A stretch of 64,000 nt of DNA from Phytohabitans suffuscus (GCF_011764565.1 NZ_AP022871.1:2418001-2482000), one strand, 5' to 3'. Positions 52,779-61,352 are shown, counted from the stretch's first letter. Notes: a model not told the origin generated them from the sequence alone. Program-made: numbers and translations.

Positions 52779-53648
52779 CTATTCGCGCGGATGGGCTGCG
52801 AAAAAGTCCCACATGACGACGCCGGCGTCGATCGCCCCGGAGTGGTCGGTCGGCGCAGGCCAGGCGTGACCCATGCGGTTGACCACATAATCGACCGCGT
52901 CGGTGCCATCGGCGCACTTCGCGACCGTACGGTTGACCGTCCTGTCCTTGTCGACCCATACCGGCTCGCCAGCGGCGCAGCCCAGATGGCGGTGCCACCG
53001 GGCGAGTCCGGAGGAGATCTGGTTGGCGATGCGGTCGCGGCTACCCGAGAAGGCCACTACCGAGACCGGCTCGGCGGGCTTGTAGCCGGAGTCCGACCTC
53101 GCCCGGCCCCACTCGAACGGGCCACTGACCGGGGCGATCGCGGCAAATATGTCTGACGCGTTCACGGCCAGCTCGTAGCTCATCCGCGCGCCGTCCGAGA
53201 ACCCGGTCGCATACACCCGGCGCGGGTCGACGCCCCACGTCTTGACCAGATGGTCCACCACCGCGCGAAGGAACCCGACGTCGTCAACGGCTCCTGCGCT
53301 GCCCTGCGCCTGCCACGCTCCGTTGATCCCATTCGGGTATGCCAGCAGGAAACCCTCGCGGTCAGCCACCTCGTCCAATCCGGTCGCCGCGCGTAGTTTC
53401 GCCGCCGAACTGGGCCGGCCATGCAGGGCGACAACCAGCGGTATCGAAACGCCCGGCCGGTAGCCGGGTGGCGCGTGCAGCTCATAGTTGCGCTCGACGC
53501 CCTGCCAATCCAGGTAAAGCGTGTGGTCACCAGGGGCGGGAGAGACAGCCGGCCTGGCCGGTGCCGGCGGAGGATCGTCGGCGCCGCACGCCGTCGCTCC
53601 CACGATCACCACGACCACACATCCGGCAAGCAACGCCGTCGTCCTCAT
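52779..53648 (-). CDS. LpqC-like esterase lipoprotein (PHB depolymerase/feruloyl esterase family)
   Basis: A 289-residue lipoprotein (lipobox GATAC). Esterase motifs: IPLVVALHGRPSSAAKL, LLAYPNGINGAWQAQG, YATGFSDGARMSYELA (nucleophile Ser) and VDYVVNRMGHAWPAP (catalytic His). Belongs to the poly(3-hydroxybutyrate) depolymerase family that includes mycobacterial LpqC and feruloyl esterases. Stands alone; substrate unknown. Confidence 0.9.
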   Translation of the reverse strand: MRTTALLAGCVVVVIVGATACGADDPPPAPARPAVSPAPGDHTLYLDWQGVERNYELHAPPGYRPGVSIPLVVALHGRPSSAAKLRAATGLDEVADREGFLLAYPNGINGAWQAQGSAGAVDDVGFLRAVVDHLVKTWGVDPRRVYATGFSDGARMSYELAVNASDIFAAIAPVSGPFEWGRARSDSGYKPAEPVSVVAFSGSRDRIANQISSGLARWHRHLGCAAGEPVWVDKDRTVNRTVAKCADGTDAVDYVVNRMGHAWPAPTDHSGAIDAGVVMWDFFAAHPRE

Positions 53649-53799
53649 CCAGCCTCCCCGTTACGTCGTCTGTAGACTTGACGCCTCACCCACCCTCACC
53701 GGTTCGCATCCGGCGTGCGGCGATCGCCCACCCAGGAGCGGGGCCCTTGAGCCGGTGCCGAGGTTTCGGTCGAGGTCGCTCACCCCGGCAACCTGGCCC

Positions 53800-54021
53800 G
53801 GCTTAACGGCCACTCGGGCCCGGTCCGGTGGCCACCCGCGTCGCGTAATGGCGCAGTGCCCAGCCCGGCGGCGACCAGGGCCTTTGGTGCCCAGCCGTAC
53901 CGCCAGTCGGGTGGCCAGCACGGACCCGGCGGCAAACGCAGACGGCCACCGGAAGGAGCCGCGCGCCAGTCTCGAACTGAACGCTGTGAGTCTCGTCGCC
54001 GGATGGCGCGTGCGCGCCAGT
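53800..54021 (-). pseudogene. Major facilitator transporter fragment
   Basis: Reads TLARTRHPATRLTAFSSRLARGSFRWPSAFAAGSVLATRLAVRLGTK and, in another frame, ALVAAGLGTAPLRD, resembling the segment around helices 5-6 of drug-efflux (DHA2) transporters. It follows a TetR gene, a common pairing. Far too short for a transporter. Confidence 0.35.
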
Positions 54022-54025
54022 GTCA

Positions 54026-54631
54026 TCACGGGTTGGTTCCTCGGGGGCGGTTGCGGTGGCGCGGACGCGTGATGCCGTCCTCGATGGTGCGCAGGAGGAC
54101 GGGGAGGGCGTCGTGGGCGGGCAGTGTGCCGTCGTTGACGGCCTCGGAGGCGGCGTAGACGAGCGCCCAGATCGACCGCTCGATCCAGGCGGGTGCGAGG
54201 CTGGTGTCGAGGGTGCCGTCGGCCTGGCCCCGTCGGATGAGCTCTGTCACCGGCCCGTCGGCGGCCGTGAGTTCGGCGACTGCTGGGTGGCGGGTGACGG
54301 CAAGGTCTTCGAACAGGAACCTGATGTGGTCGCCGATCGCCAGGTATGCGGCGACGAGGCGGCGCAACGCTGCGAGCGGGGGACCTTTGGCGATGGCAGC
54401 GGCCTCGGTGGCGGTCACGATCTCTGCGACGCAGGAGCGGACTGTGGCGTCGAGCAGCTCGGTCCGGCTGGGAAAGTGGCGATGGAGGGTGGCTCGGTGT
54501 GTCTCGGCGGCGGCGGCGATGTCGGCCAAGGTGGCGTCGCGGTCGCGGACCCACACGGTGATGGCCGCCTCGATGATCGCCTGGCGAGTACGCCTGCGTG
54601 CCGGCGACGGTGTGGCTGGACCTGATCGCAC
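54026..54631 (-). CDS. TetR-family regulator
   Basis: A 201-residue regulator: TetR helix-turn-helix RQAIIEAAITVWVRDRDATLADIAAAAETHRATLHRHFPSRTELLDA and an alpha-helical ligand domain (DHIRFLFEDLAVTRHPAVAEL, WIERSIWALVYAASEAVNDG). It precedes the remnant of an efflux transporter, its likely former target. A MITE lies just upstream of the gene and may have changed its promoter. Confidence 0.9.
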   Translation of the reverse strand: MRSGPATPSPARRRTRQAIIEAAITVWVRDRDATLADIAAAAETHRATLHRHFPSRTELLDATVRSCVAEIVTATEAAAIAKGPPLAALRRLVAAYLAIGDHIRFLFEDLAVTRHPAVAELTAADGPVTELIRRGQADGTLDTSLAPAWIERSIWALVYAASEAVNDGTLPAHDALPVLLRTIEDGITRPRHRNRPRGTNP

Positions 54632-54658
54632 GGCAGGACGTTACCGCAGCAACTCTTT

Positions 54659-54805
54659 CTAGGAGACCGCTGAATAATGCCTTCCTGGCCAACATCAGAC
54701 GCACCGAATCACGGCAGACGAGCCGCGTTCGGCCGCCTACGGCCGACTCAGCCGTGTTTTTTCAACCACATGGCGTGATGGCGCAATTATTCAGCGGTCT
54801 CCTAG
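54659..54805. mobile_element. MITE with perfect 16-bp terminal inverted repeats
   Basis: A 139-bp non-coding element (54663-54801) begins GAGACCGCTGAATAAT and ends with its exact complement, flanked by CTAG on both sides (54659-54662, 54802-54805). It codes no transposase. The CTAG duplication is the same tetranucleotide as at the IS982 element. Confidence 0.82.
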
Positions 54806-54875
54806 TGCGATATTGGAAGTTCCTATTGCGACCCTGATGTCGCATACTTGGGAAGTGGTCCCCCGTTCAGGAACG

Positions 54876-55514
54876 ATGACCCAGGCACTGCTGGCAGCCG
54901 GTGCTGTGGGGGCCGTGCTGTTCGTGGTGGTGTTTTCGGTCGATGGTGCGACCCGATCCGGGTACAGCTCGGCACGGCACCCGGTGAGCGCGCTCGCCCT
55001 GGGAGAGCGCGGATGGCTGCAGATCACCAACTTCGTGGTCACCGGGGCGCTGATCGGTGCGTTCGCGCTCGGCGTGCGACGCGCGCTGCCGGATGCGAGG
55101 TGGGGGCCGGTGCTGCTCGCCATGTTCGCGCTCGGGCTGGTCGCATCGGGGGTATTTGTTATGGACCCACCGGTCGGCTACCCGCCCGGTTCAGGACACG
55201 TCGACTCCGGCGCGGCAAGCTGGCACGGGGTCGCGCACGATGCCGCCGGGTTCGTCGTGTTCACCGCTCTGCCGGCAGCCGCCCTCGTGCTCGCCGTCCG
55301 GTTCTGGGCTGCCGCCGGCCTGCGCTGGCTGGGCATCGCGTCGATCGTCGCCGGTGGGCTGTGCGCCTGGTTGTTCGTCGCCTATGCGATCGCCGACGAG
55401 ACTGGCAGCACGGTAGCCGGCCTTCTGCAGCGAGCGACGATCGTCACCGGTTGGGCGTGGATGGCGCTGGTCGCCATCATCCTCGTCTCCACAAGCCCGC
55501 AGGACGCGCGATGA
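54876..55514 (+). CDS. DUF998 membrane protein
   Basis: A 212-residue protein with about six membrane segments and the DUF998 pattern (SARHPVSALALGERGWLQITNFVVTG, PDARWGPVLLAMFALGLVASGVFVMDPPVGYP, GVAHDAAGFVVFTALPAAALVLA). Function unknown. The ATG at 54876 is preceded by AGGA; an ATG at 54837 is possible. Its stop overlaps the start of the following pseudogene (ATGA). Confidence 0.85.
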   Translation: MTQALLAAGAVGAVLFVVVFSVDGATRSGYSSARHPVSALALGERGWLQITNFVVTGALIGAFALGVRRALPDARWGPVLLAMFALGLVASGVFVMDPPVGYPPGSGHVDSGAASWHGVAHDAAGFVVFTALPAAALVLAVRFWAAAGLRWLGIASIVAGGLCAWLFVAYAIADETGSTVAGLLQRATIVTGWAWMALVAIILVSTSPQDAR

Positions 55515-56190
55515 CCGCCGATCCAGTGGTGTTGCGGCATCGCGGGATCAGCTACGACACGGGCACCCGTTATGTTCCGAACGTGGACTCGCGCCCGGAC
55601 TGGTCACCGACGCTGATGCGCCGGCATCTGGGTGTTGTCCGCGACGACCCGCCGCCGGCCTGATCCCGGCCGCGGCTACCAGCGACGGGCCCGACGGCTG
55701 CGCTGGATGTGGCCCCTGCTGCCGGTGTTCAAATCGCGCCTCAACCGGCTCCTGCGGCGGGCCATCGACACCGTGCGGGACCGCTTCGGCGGAGACGTCA
55801 CCTACGGCGCCGGAAGCTGGGAGACCGTGCGCTGGGACCGGATTCGACGCCGTCGGCCTCAACCACTACCGCGACGGCACCAACCCCCGACGGCCCCGTC
55901 ATAGTCGGCCACCACCCGCGCGACGAAGCCGTCCAAGCCCGCCACCTCGGCGAGCTGCTCGACGTCTTCACCGCCACCGGTGTGGACGGTGCGTTCGTCT
56001 TCGAGTACAGCGAACCCCACTACCCGCGCCACGCCGACCCCCGCCGTGACATCGAGGTAGCCAGTTTCGGGATCGTCGCCGTCGAACGCGCCGACACCCT
56101 CGACGGGCCTGGCTGCAGCGAGACCCCCAAAGGCCGGGTTCCACGAGATCGCTCGCAGGTACCGCGATGCACAGCACCATTGACCGCGCC
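55511..56190 (+). pseudogene. Decayed abortive-infection-like/TIM-barrel protein gene
   Basis: The start (HRGISYDTGTRYVPNVDSRPDWSPTLMRRHLGVVRDD) and later pieces in other frames (LLRRAIDTVRDRFGGDVTYG, FDAVGLNHYRDGTN, RHLGELLDVFTATGVDGAFVFEYSEPHYPRHADPRRDIEVASFGIV) follow, in order, a Streptomyces-type family often labelled abortive infection protein, with a glycoside-hydrolase-like barrel. A large middle part is deleted and the frame changes at least twice. Confidence 0.6.
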
Positions 56191-56244
56191 ACCAGTCACA
56201 CGATCGCAGCCCCCCGCTGGCTGCCGGTCGCGCCACTTGTAGTA

Positions 56245-56441
56245 CCCGCTGCCCGGAACTGGCCGCCACCGCAGCGGACGTACGCGACTTCGCCGACCTG
56301 ATGCGCAAACGCCGCGGCGACCGCCTCACCGACTGGATGAACGCAGTCCAAACCGACAACCTGCCCGCACTACACTCGCTCATCACCGGCCTACGCCGCG
56401 ACCTCGACGCCGTGGTCGCCGGCCTCACCCTGACTTGGAGG
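56245..56441 (+). pseudogene. ISL3-family transposase C-terminal fragment
   Basis: Reads VRDFADLMRKRRGDRLTDWM, LPALHSLITGLRRDLDAVVAGLTLTW, the conserved end region of ISL3 transposases just before the SSGAVEGHVNRIK block, which is missing because the sequence joins a TnsB fragment here. Confidence 0.75.
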
Positions 56442-56960
56442 CGATGTCGACCAGGGCGGTCAACTCGACCCGGGCGGTCACGCTCTCATCCAGCAGCACC
56501 ATCACGTCCAACGGGGTCGAGCGATCTGCATCACCTCGCCCGGCGCGGTCACGCCGACCTGCGAGAACGCCGTCTGCGGGCGGGCTGCCAGAGATCGGTG
56601 GGCGCGGGCGGTGCCGGTCGTCTGCCGATCTTGCGACAGCCGGGCGAACAGCCGATAGAGCGTGCGCTACGACGGCACCGGCCCCGACCAGCTCTCCGCC
56701 GTGTCCAGCATCTGCCGGCTCCGCCAGAGCACGAACCCGGCAGTCCGGGTCCACGTGTCCTGGGCCTGCGCGATCGCCGTCCGCATCGCCGCCACGACCT
56801 GCGCATCGACCCGGCCGGACGCCGATGACGGGCGCATCGCCCGCCGGTCCACCAAGCCGAGCAACCCGTCCGTTTGCAGGTAACACCGTCACGCCCGGCT
56901 CCAGGGCGCCGCGCAAACGACGGATGACCCGGCCAGCACCGCACCGACCAGATCAACGGT
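56436..56960 (-). pseudogene. TnsB/Mu-type transposase fragment
   Basis: Joined frames read LGLVDRRAMRPSSASGRVDAQVVAAMRTAI, SYRTLYRLFARLS, then PGEVMQID-STPLDVMVLLDESVTARVELTALVDIAS. The last block is the start of the rve-type catalytic domain with the first catalytic Asp. Several frame changes, and the gene is cut off after IASKS at the ISL3 fragment. Confidence 0.7.
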
Positions 56961-57640
56961 CAGGATCTGCTGCCGGAGCAGGTGAAACAACGCCGGCAAC
57001 ACCGTCAGCGGGTCACCCACCCGGGCGGCTCCGGCCACCAGCGGCGTCGGAGGCACGAACGCCTGCACCCCAGCTGATCGACGACATCGGTCCGGGCGCC
57101 GTGCCGTGGATGCCGATACCGCGACAACCAGCGCAGATTCGCCGCCAGCGCCGGATCCAAGATGCCGAGGCGACGGAACGTCCAGCCGACTCCGTCGCAG
57201 GCTCAAGCGGTTACCACGAACGCCTGGGCGTCCTTGTCCGGGATCTGGTCGTCCGCGCGGACATCGACCACGACCCGCCGCCGTCAACAGCCGGGCGAAG
57301 AAATCCGGCGCATGCCGCCACCGCGTCCCGACCTGCCGATACAGACAGAACGGTTGCGACGAGAATGCCACCACCTCACGATCGAAATCCAGCCGCATCG
57401 CGTGATCACGCTCAAGCCACGACTCGAACCCCACATGCCGATCCGTGGACGCCGACCACCACTAGCCAGGAAAGTGCTTCTGCCCCCGTGACCAGCCGAA
57501 ACCTCGTACCGGCAGCAACTCCTCGAACGCTACCGTCCACCACTGCGCCAACGAGCCGACAGCGCGAGCCCGTCACCTCGACAAACTCGATCTCGAAGCC
57601 AGCCGGGCCGGAGCCGGTCTCGATCTGCCTGCTCACAGGC
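56889..57640 (-). pseudogene. TnsA-like transposon endonuclease subunit, frameshifted
   Basis: Reads VGFESWLERDHAMRLDFDREVVAFSSQPF, RHAPDFFARL, VGDPLTVLPALFHLLRQQILTVDLVGAVL, typical of actinobacterial TnsA-like heteromeric transposase subunits. An upstream part (EIEFVEVTGSRC, GTRFRLVTGAEAL) is in another frame. Followed by the TnsB fragment, as in Tn7-like elements. Confidence 0.7.
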
Positions 57641-57658
57641 CGATCGTCTCAACCCAGC

Positions 57659-57751
57659 GGACAAACTTCGATGGCACAAACCCTCACGGGGACAAGGTTC
57701 GCTGGCACGAGGGACACACCTCGATGGCAAAGGACAAGACCTGTCGGTGGT
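57659..57751 (+). repeat. Repeated motifs at the presumed Tn7-like transposon end
   Basis: GGACAAACTTCGATGGCAC (57659), GGACAAGGTTCGCTGGCAC (57690), GGACACACCTCGATGGCAA (57712) and a weaker GGACAAGACCTGTCGGTGG (57732) lie just outside the tnsA-like gene. Multiple short direct repeats at the ends are the TnsB-binding sites of Tn7-type elements. Confidence 0.6.
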
Positions 57752-57854
57752 GCTGGGCAGGTTGGCGGACGGGGCCCAAGGGGGCACCCTTCCTCCGGAC
57801 TCACGGTCCACTCCTGCGGTGTCCACACACCCGAGGGGGAACCCTGGACAGGGG

Positions 57855-57893
57855 CCGGTTGGCCGGTACGGTCTACCCGTACCGGCCAACCGG
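57855..57893. terminator. Long perfect hairpin downstream of lectin gene B
   Basis: CCGGTTGGCCGGTACGG and its complement with loop TCTAC, the same as at 43667, about 140 bases after the stop of the second hydrolase-lectin gene. Confidence 0.65.
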
Positions 57894-58029
57894 TTTCAGG
57901 ATTGGCGTGAGGAACCACCGGATTTCGGGCGTGGCCGTCTGTCAGCTTCAGGCCTACGGTCCAGCAGGCACCCCTACGGCCCTGGCTCGACGCGCTATTA
58001 GATCCATTCTGTACCGGGGATGCTGGTTG

Positions 58030-59415
58030 TCAGCCGAGGATGCCGCCGATGCTTTTCCAGTCGCTCCAGGTACCGTTCCAGGTCTTCTGGTAAACGACAC
58101 CCCTAGGGCTGCGGGCAAACACGTCATACTGACCGTCGTGGTAGGTGACGGCAGGGGTACCGGCCACCGTCCCACCGAGAGACTCCCAACCCAGCCAACC
58201 ACCAGGCCGCCACGTATTCTGGCTCAGCTGACCGCTCGGACTGATACCGAAAACGTGGTACTCACCATTGGCGTAGACGGCACCGAGCCCTCCTTCGACG
58301 ATACCCCCGATGCTTTTCCAGTCGCTCCAGGTACCGTTCCAGGTCTTCTGATAAACGACACCCCTAGGGCTGCGGGCAAACACGTCATACTGACCGTCAT
58401 GGTAGGTGACGGCAGGAGTGCCAGCCACCGTCCCACCGAGAGACTCCCAACCCAGCCAACCACCAGGCCGCCACGTATTCTGGCTCAGCTGACCACTCGG
58501 GCTAATACCGAAAACGTGGTACTCACCATTGGCGTAGACGGCACCGAGCCCTCCTTCGACGATACCCCCGATGCTTTTCCAGTCGCTCCAGGTACCGTTC
58601 CAGGTCTTCTGATAAACGACACCCCTCGGGCTGCGGGCGAACACGTCGTACTGGCCGTCGTGGTAGGTGACGGCAGGAGTGCCAGCCACCGTCCCACCGA
58701 GAGACTCCCAACCCAGCCAACCACCAGGCCGCCACGTATTCTGGCTCAGCTGACCACTCGGACTGATACCGAAAACGTGGTACTCCCCATTCGCACGAAC
58801 CACAGCGGGACCACCGACGTCACTCGCGACGTCGTCGACGATCTTGTCGTATCGAATCGGTGTATAGGTCTGGAGATCACTCCACGAGTTCCGGCCGCGG
58901 TTGCCGTAGTTGCTGTCCGCGTACGGGTTCTGCACCGTCTCACCGTTCGAGTTGAACGAGTACACATAGGCGCCTTGGCGGTGGTCGCTGGCGTCGACCC
59001 ACCCGACGAACAGTTCGATGTGGCCGTCCTTGACCATGGCGTCGCCCGGCTGGAACCCGTCAATTCCACCCGTCACCACCGACCAGGGGTTGTTCTGGGT
59101 GTCCTGGAAGTCACGGGTCACCGGGCTGCTCGACAGGTGCCACGCCATCGACACCAGCCCGGAGCAGTCGCGCCGGTAGGTCTTGCCGCTCCCGTCACTG
59201 GCCCAGGGCCCGGTCTGGGTATAAGTGATGCTTCGGTCGACCCAGTACTGGGCCCGCTCCAGAGTTTCGGAGCGGGTGATCGGACCACCCACGGAGGATG
59301 CCGCCAAGGCGGCGTCGCCGGTGGCCACGACACTGGCGGTGACGCCGACGGTGCCGATGAGCGCCGTGGCCAGGGTGGCGCTGAGTAGTCGCCAGCCAAG
59401 CGAGGGTCTGTTCAT
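58030..59415 (-). CDS. Secreted NlpC/P60-like hydrolase with six-bladed lectin-like tail
   Basis: A 461-residue protein: signal peptide (about 1-40), an NlpC/P60/CHAP-like papain-fold domain (KTYRRDCSGLVSMAWHL with C84, GDAMVKDGHIELFVGW with H132), then the same three 87-residue two-blade repeats as the protein at 43847. Thus a cell-wall peptidase of a different fold carries an almost identical lectin-like tail. AGGAAC lies five bases before the ATG at 59415. This copy is intact. Confidence 0.85.
   Translation of the reverse strand: MNRPSLGWRLLSATLATALIGTVGVTASVVATGDAALAASSVGGPITRSETLERAQYWVDRSITYTQTGPWASDGSGKTYRRDCSGLVSMAWHLSSSPVTRDFQDTQNNPWSVVTGGIDGFQPGDAMVKDGHIELFVGWVDASDHRQGAYVYSFNSNGETVQNPYADSNYGNRGRNSWSDLQTYTPIRYDKIVDDVASDVGGPAVVRANGEYHVFGISPSGQLSQNTWRPGGWLGWESLGGTVAGTPAVTYHDGQYDVFARSPRGVVYQKTWNGTWSDWKSIGGIVEGGLGAVYANGEYHVFGISPSGQLSQNTWRPGGWLGWESLGGTVAGTPAVTYHDGQYDVFARSPRGVVYQKTWNGTWSDWKSIGGIVEGGLGAVYANGEYHVFGISPSGQLSQNTWRPGGWLGWESLGGTVAGTPAVTYHDGQYDVFARSPRGVVYQKTWNGTWSDWKSIGGILG
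58046..58828 (-). repeat. Three 261-bp tandem units coding propeller blades
   Basis: Units repeat at 261-bp spacing (58255, 58516, 58777 within TGGTACTC) with few changes, and match the units at 43863-44644 almost base for base. Confidence 0.85.
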
Positions 59416-59758
59416 GTTGTTCCTAATGGGTTCTGGGAGTGGGCCATTCGGCAGACTCCTGATGGGTGGGTAGCGGCCGGCTTCCTGGACGTTGAGTCCC
59501 GTCGCAAGACCGTGCCCCTGCTGGTCGGTTGAGAGAGTTCATCGCTGATGGATGTCGCGTCCGCTCGGTTGCGGTGTGGGCACTGCTCCGATTGATCCCT
59601 GCCGGTTCTTCCGCTGGCCGTCGAGGACTGGTTGCCGAGGGGGCGGAAGTCGCGGTCGGAATCGAGCTGCGCCAGCCGTCGTCAACCCCGATCGAAGACC
59701 GCGCAGGCCTCGGCGAGCTGGGGGGCGTTGTCTCCACAGTCGACACCCGCGCCGCGCA
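59416..59758. other. Intergenic region without a recognised gene
   Basis: Short frames only; a plus-strand frame from 59529 has no recognisable motif. It probably holds the promoter of the hydrolase-lectin gene B. Confidence 0.5.
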
Positions 59759-60237
59759 TCAACAGCTGCCAGTGCCCCCGGTGAACCGCAGGAAGAACTG
59801 GTCACCCTCGGGCTGGGCGCCGTTGGGGTTCGGGTTCGGTGTGGCGTACAGCCGCGCGAACCCGGCCACGCAGTTGTAGACCTTCACCCGCTGCACACCG
59901 GTGGTCAGGTCGGGGGCCAGCGCATGTACCGAGAACCGCAGCAGGTCCGGGTCGCATTCGGCATTGGCCGCGTCGCCGGCAGGACTGTTCGATGCCCCGG
60001 CACCCGTGTTCCCACCGTCGGATCGGCATGCGCCCGATCTGTCGGCATTGGGCTCACGCTGCCGTCAGGCGTGGCGAATGTGGTTGGGGCGGCTGATGGC
60101 AACGGCGACGTGACTGCTGGGCCAGGTGACCGTGTTGCGGTCGTGTCGGCGTCGGTGCCGGAGCCACAGGCGACAAGCGCGCAGAGACCGACGGTCGTGA
60201 CAGCCAGGCCAGCGATTCGCGCGCGGGGTCGGCGCAT
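59759..60237 (-). CDS. Lipoprotein of unknown function, frame broken by one missing base
   Basis: About 159 residues: lipobox LCALVAC, a Thr/Pro/Ser-rich linker, then AECDPDLLRFSVHALAPDLTTGVQRVKVYNCVAGFARLYATPNP and the end FFLRFTGGTGSC. The late part is in another frame; one base restored near 60000-60015 joins them. Two Cys in the C-terminal domain could form a disulfide. No family recognised. Confidence 0.65.
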
Positions 60238-60319
60238 AGGTCCTCCAAGAGACAGAACACCCATCAGCCATTGCCTTGCCGAGGTAGAGCGGTCGCGGGT
60301 CGGGTTCGGCGTCGCGGGG

Positions 60320-60773
60320 GGTCTGAGTTTCTAATCATCTAGATCCTTCGCTACTGATGACTCGGCGATCGAGGCTGCACCGGATCCAGACCGCCGAAAA
60401 ACTTGCTGCCGTGGCCAGCTGGACTGACCCGACTTGTCGATGCGCGGCATTGCTTGCAATCGATCACTGGAAGAAATGTAGTAGCCCTCGGCGGTGCACC
60501 GGTTGAGAGAATGTTGTGGGCCCTTGCGAAGGTCTTGCGGTCGCCGCACCAGTTCCGCCGGCCATCACCAACGGCTCGGAACTTCCGACCACATCGACCC
60601 CCGGAATCTGGGCCGGGTCGATCAGCAATCTTTCAGCGACGGTGTGACGGCCGCCTGACCGATGCTGCCGAGGCCGTGCGGTAACCGGGCGGCGCGGTGA
60701 CGCCGGTGAGTAAGCTGTCGGACGCCGAATGGTCTCAGCGCGACGCTACGGTCCCCGAGACTGTCCACGGTGA
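60320..60773. other. Duplicated non-coding segment
   Basis: Clearly related to 45345-45820 (GAGATCCTTCGCTACTG-like start, GAGAATGTTGTGG, CCTTGCGAAGGTCTTGCGG), but with many substitutions. No gene seen. Confidence 0.65.
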
Positions 60774-61110
60774 ATGATGACAGTGCCTACCGGGGCGATG
60801 ATGGGCCTACTCGTTGACGCCGAAACCTCCGGTCGGGTGTGGGCCGTTCGTGTTTCATCGCCGAGGAGCAGGCGCCGACGCTTCGCCTCGGCTTGCCGCT
60901 TGTCCACCTCGAAGCGTTCGGGCATGTCGAGCTCTATCAGGGGTTTCAGTGCTCGCCGCCACAGCGCACGGGCGCGGTGAGGTTCGGTGGCGATCAGGCA
61001 GCAGGCGATGCCGTCGAGGGACGCCGCTATCTCCCGGCGGTGATCGGTTTCTCGCGCCAGTTCCAAGGCGTACTGGAAGTGCTCACGCGCTGCGGGCACG
61101 TCCCCGGATG
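60774..61110 (-). pseudogene. Degenerate copy of the SARP regulator 3' end
   Basis: Reads SALASGDVPAAREHFQYALELARETDHRREIAASLDGIACCLIATEPHRARALWRRALKPLIELDMPERFEV, about 85 percent identical by eye to the C-terminal TPRs of the regulator at 45822. No DNA-binding or ATPase part. Together with its downstream flank it shows a partial segmental duplication. Confidence 0.8.
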
Positions 61111-61229
61111 CGAGAGCTGACCGCCTCGTCGTTGTAGCGGACCGGCACTGGAAACCGCGCTTCTCGTAGACGTGGAACCAGTTCGGTGGCAGCAACGCCC
61201 GGCCCGGACGCTGCTGGCACCGGTAGCGG

Positions 61230-61352
61230 GTCATCGGCGCGGAGTTCCCCGTCCGGGTGACCGGGCCGCAGGACGGCTACACCGTCTATTGGTACGGCGT
61301 CGATGGAGTCGAGGTCACCGGAAGCGGCGACAAACGGTTGACAGTGTCCTGA
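61230..61352 (+). other. Short coding remnant, not recognised
   Basis: An in-frame stretch ending in TGA reads AEFPVRVTGPQDGYTVYWYGVDGVEV and GSGDKRLTVS. It looks like real protein, but no start or longer frame is present and no family was recognised. The flanks from 61131 to 61627 hold nothing else convincing. Confidence 0.35.

Noticed and set aside
57659..57751. Short direct repeats as a CRISPR array
   Set aside because: Only three to four imperfect copies with irregular spacing (31, 22, 20 bp), no cas genes, and placed at a tnsA remnant.
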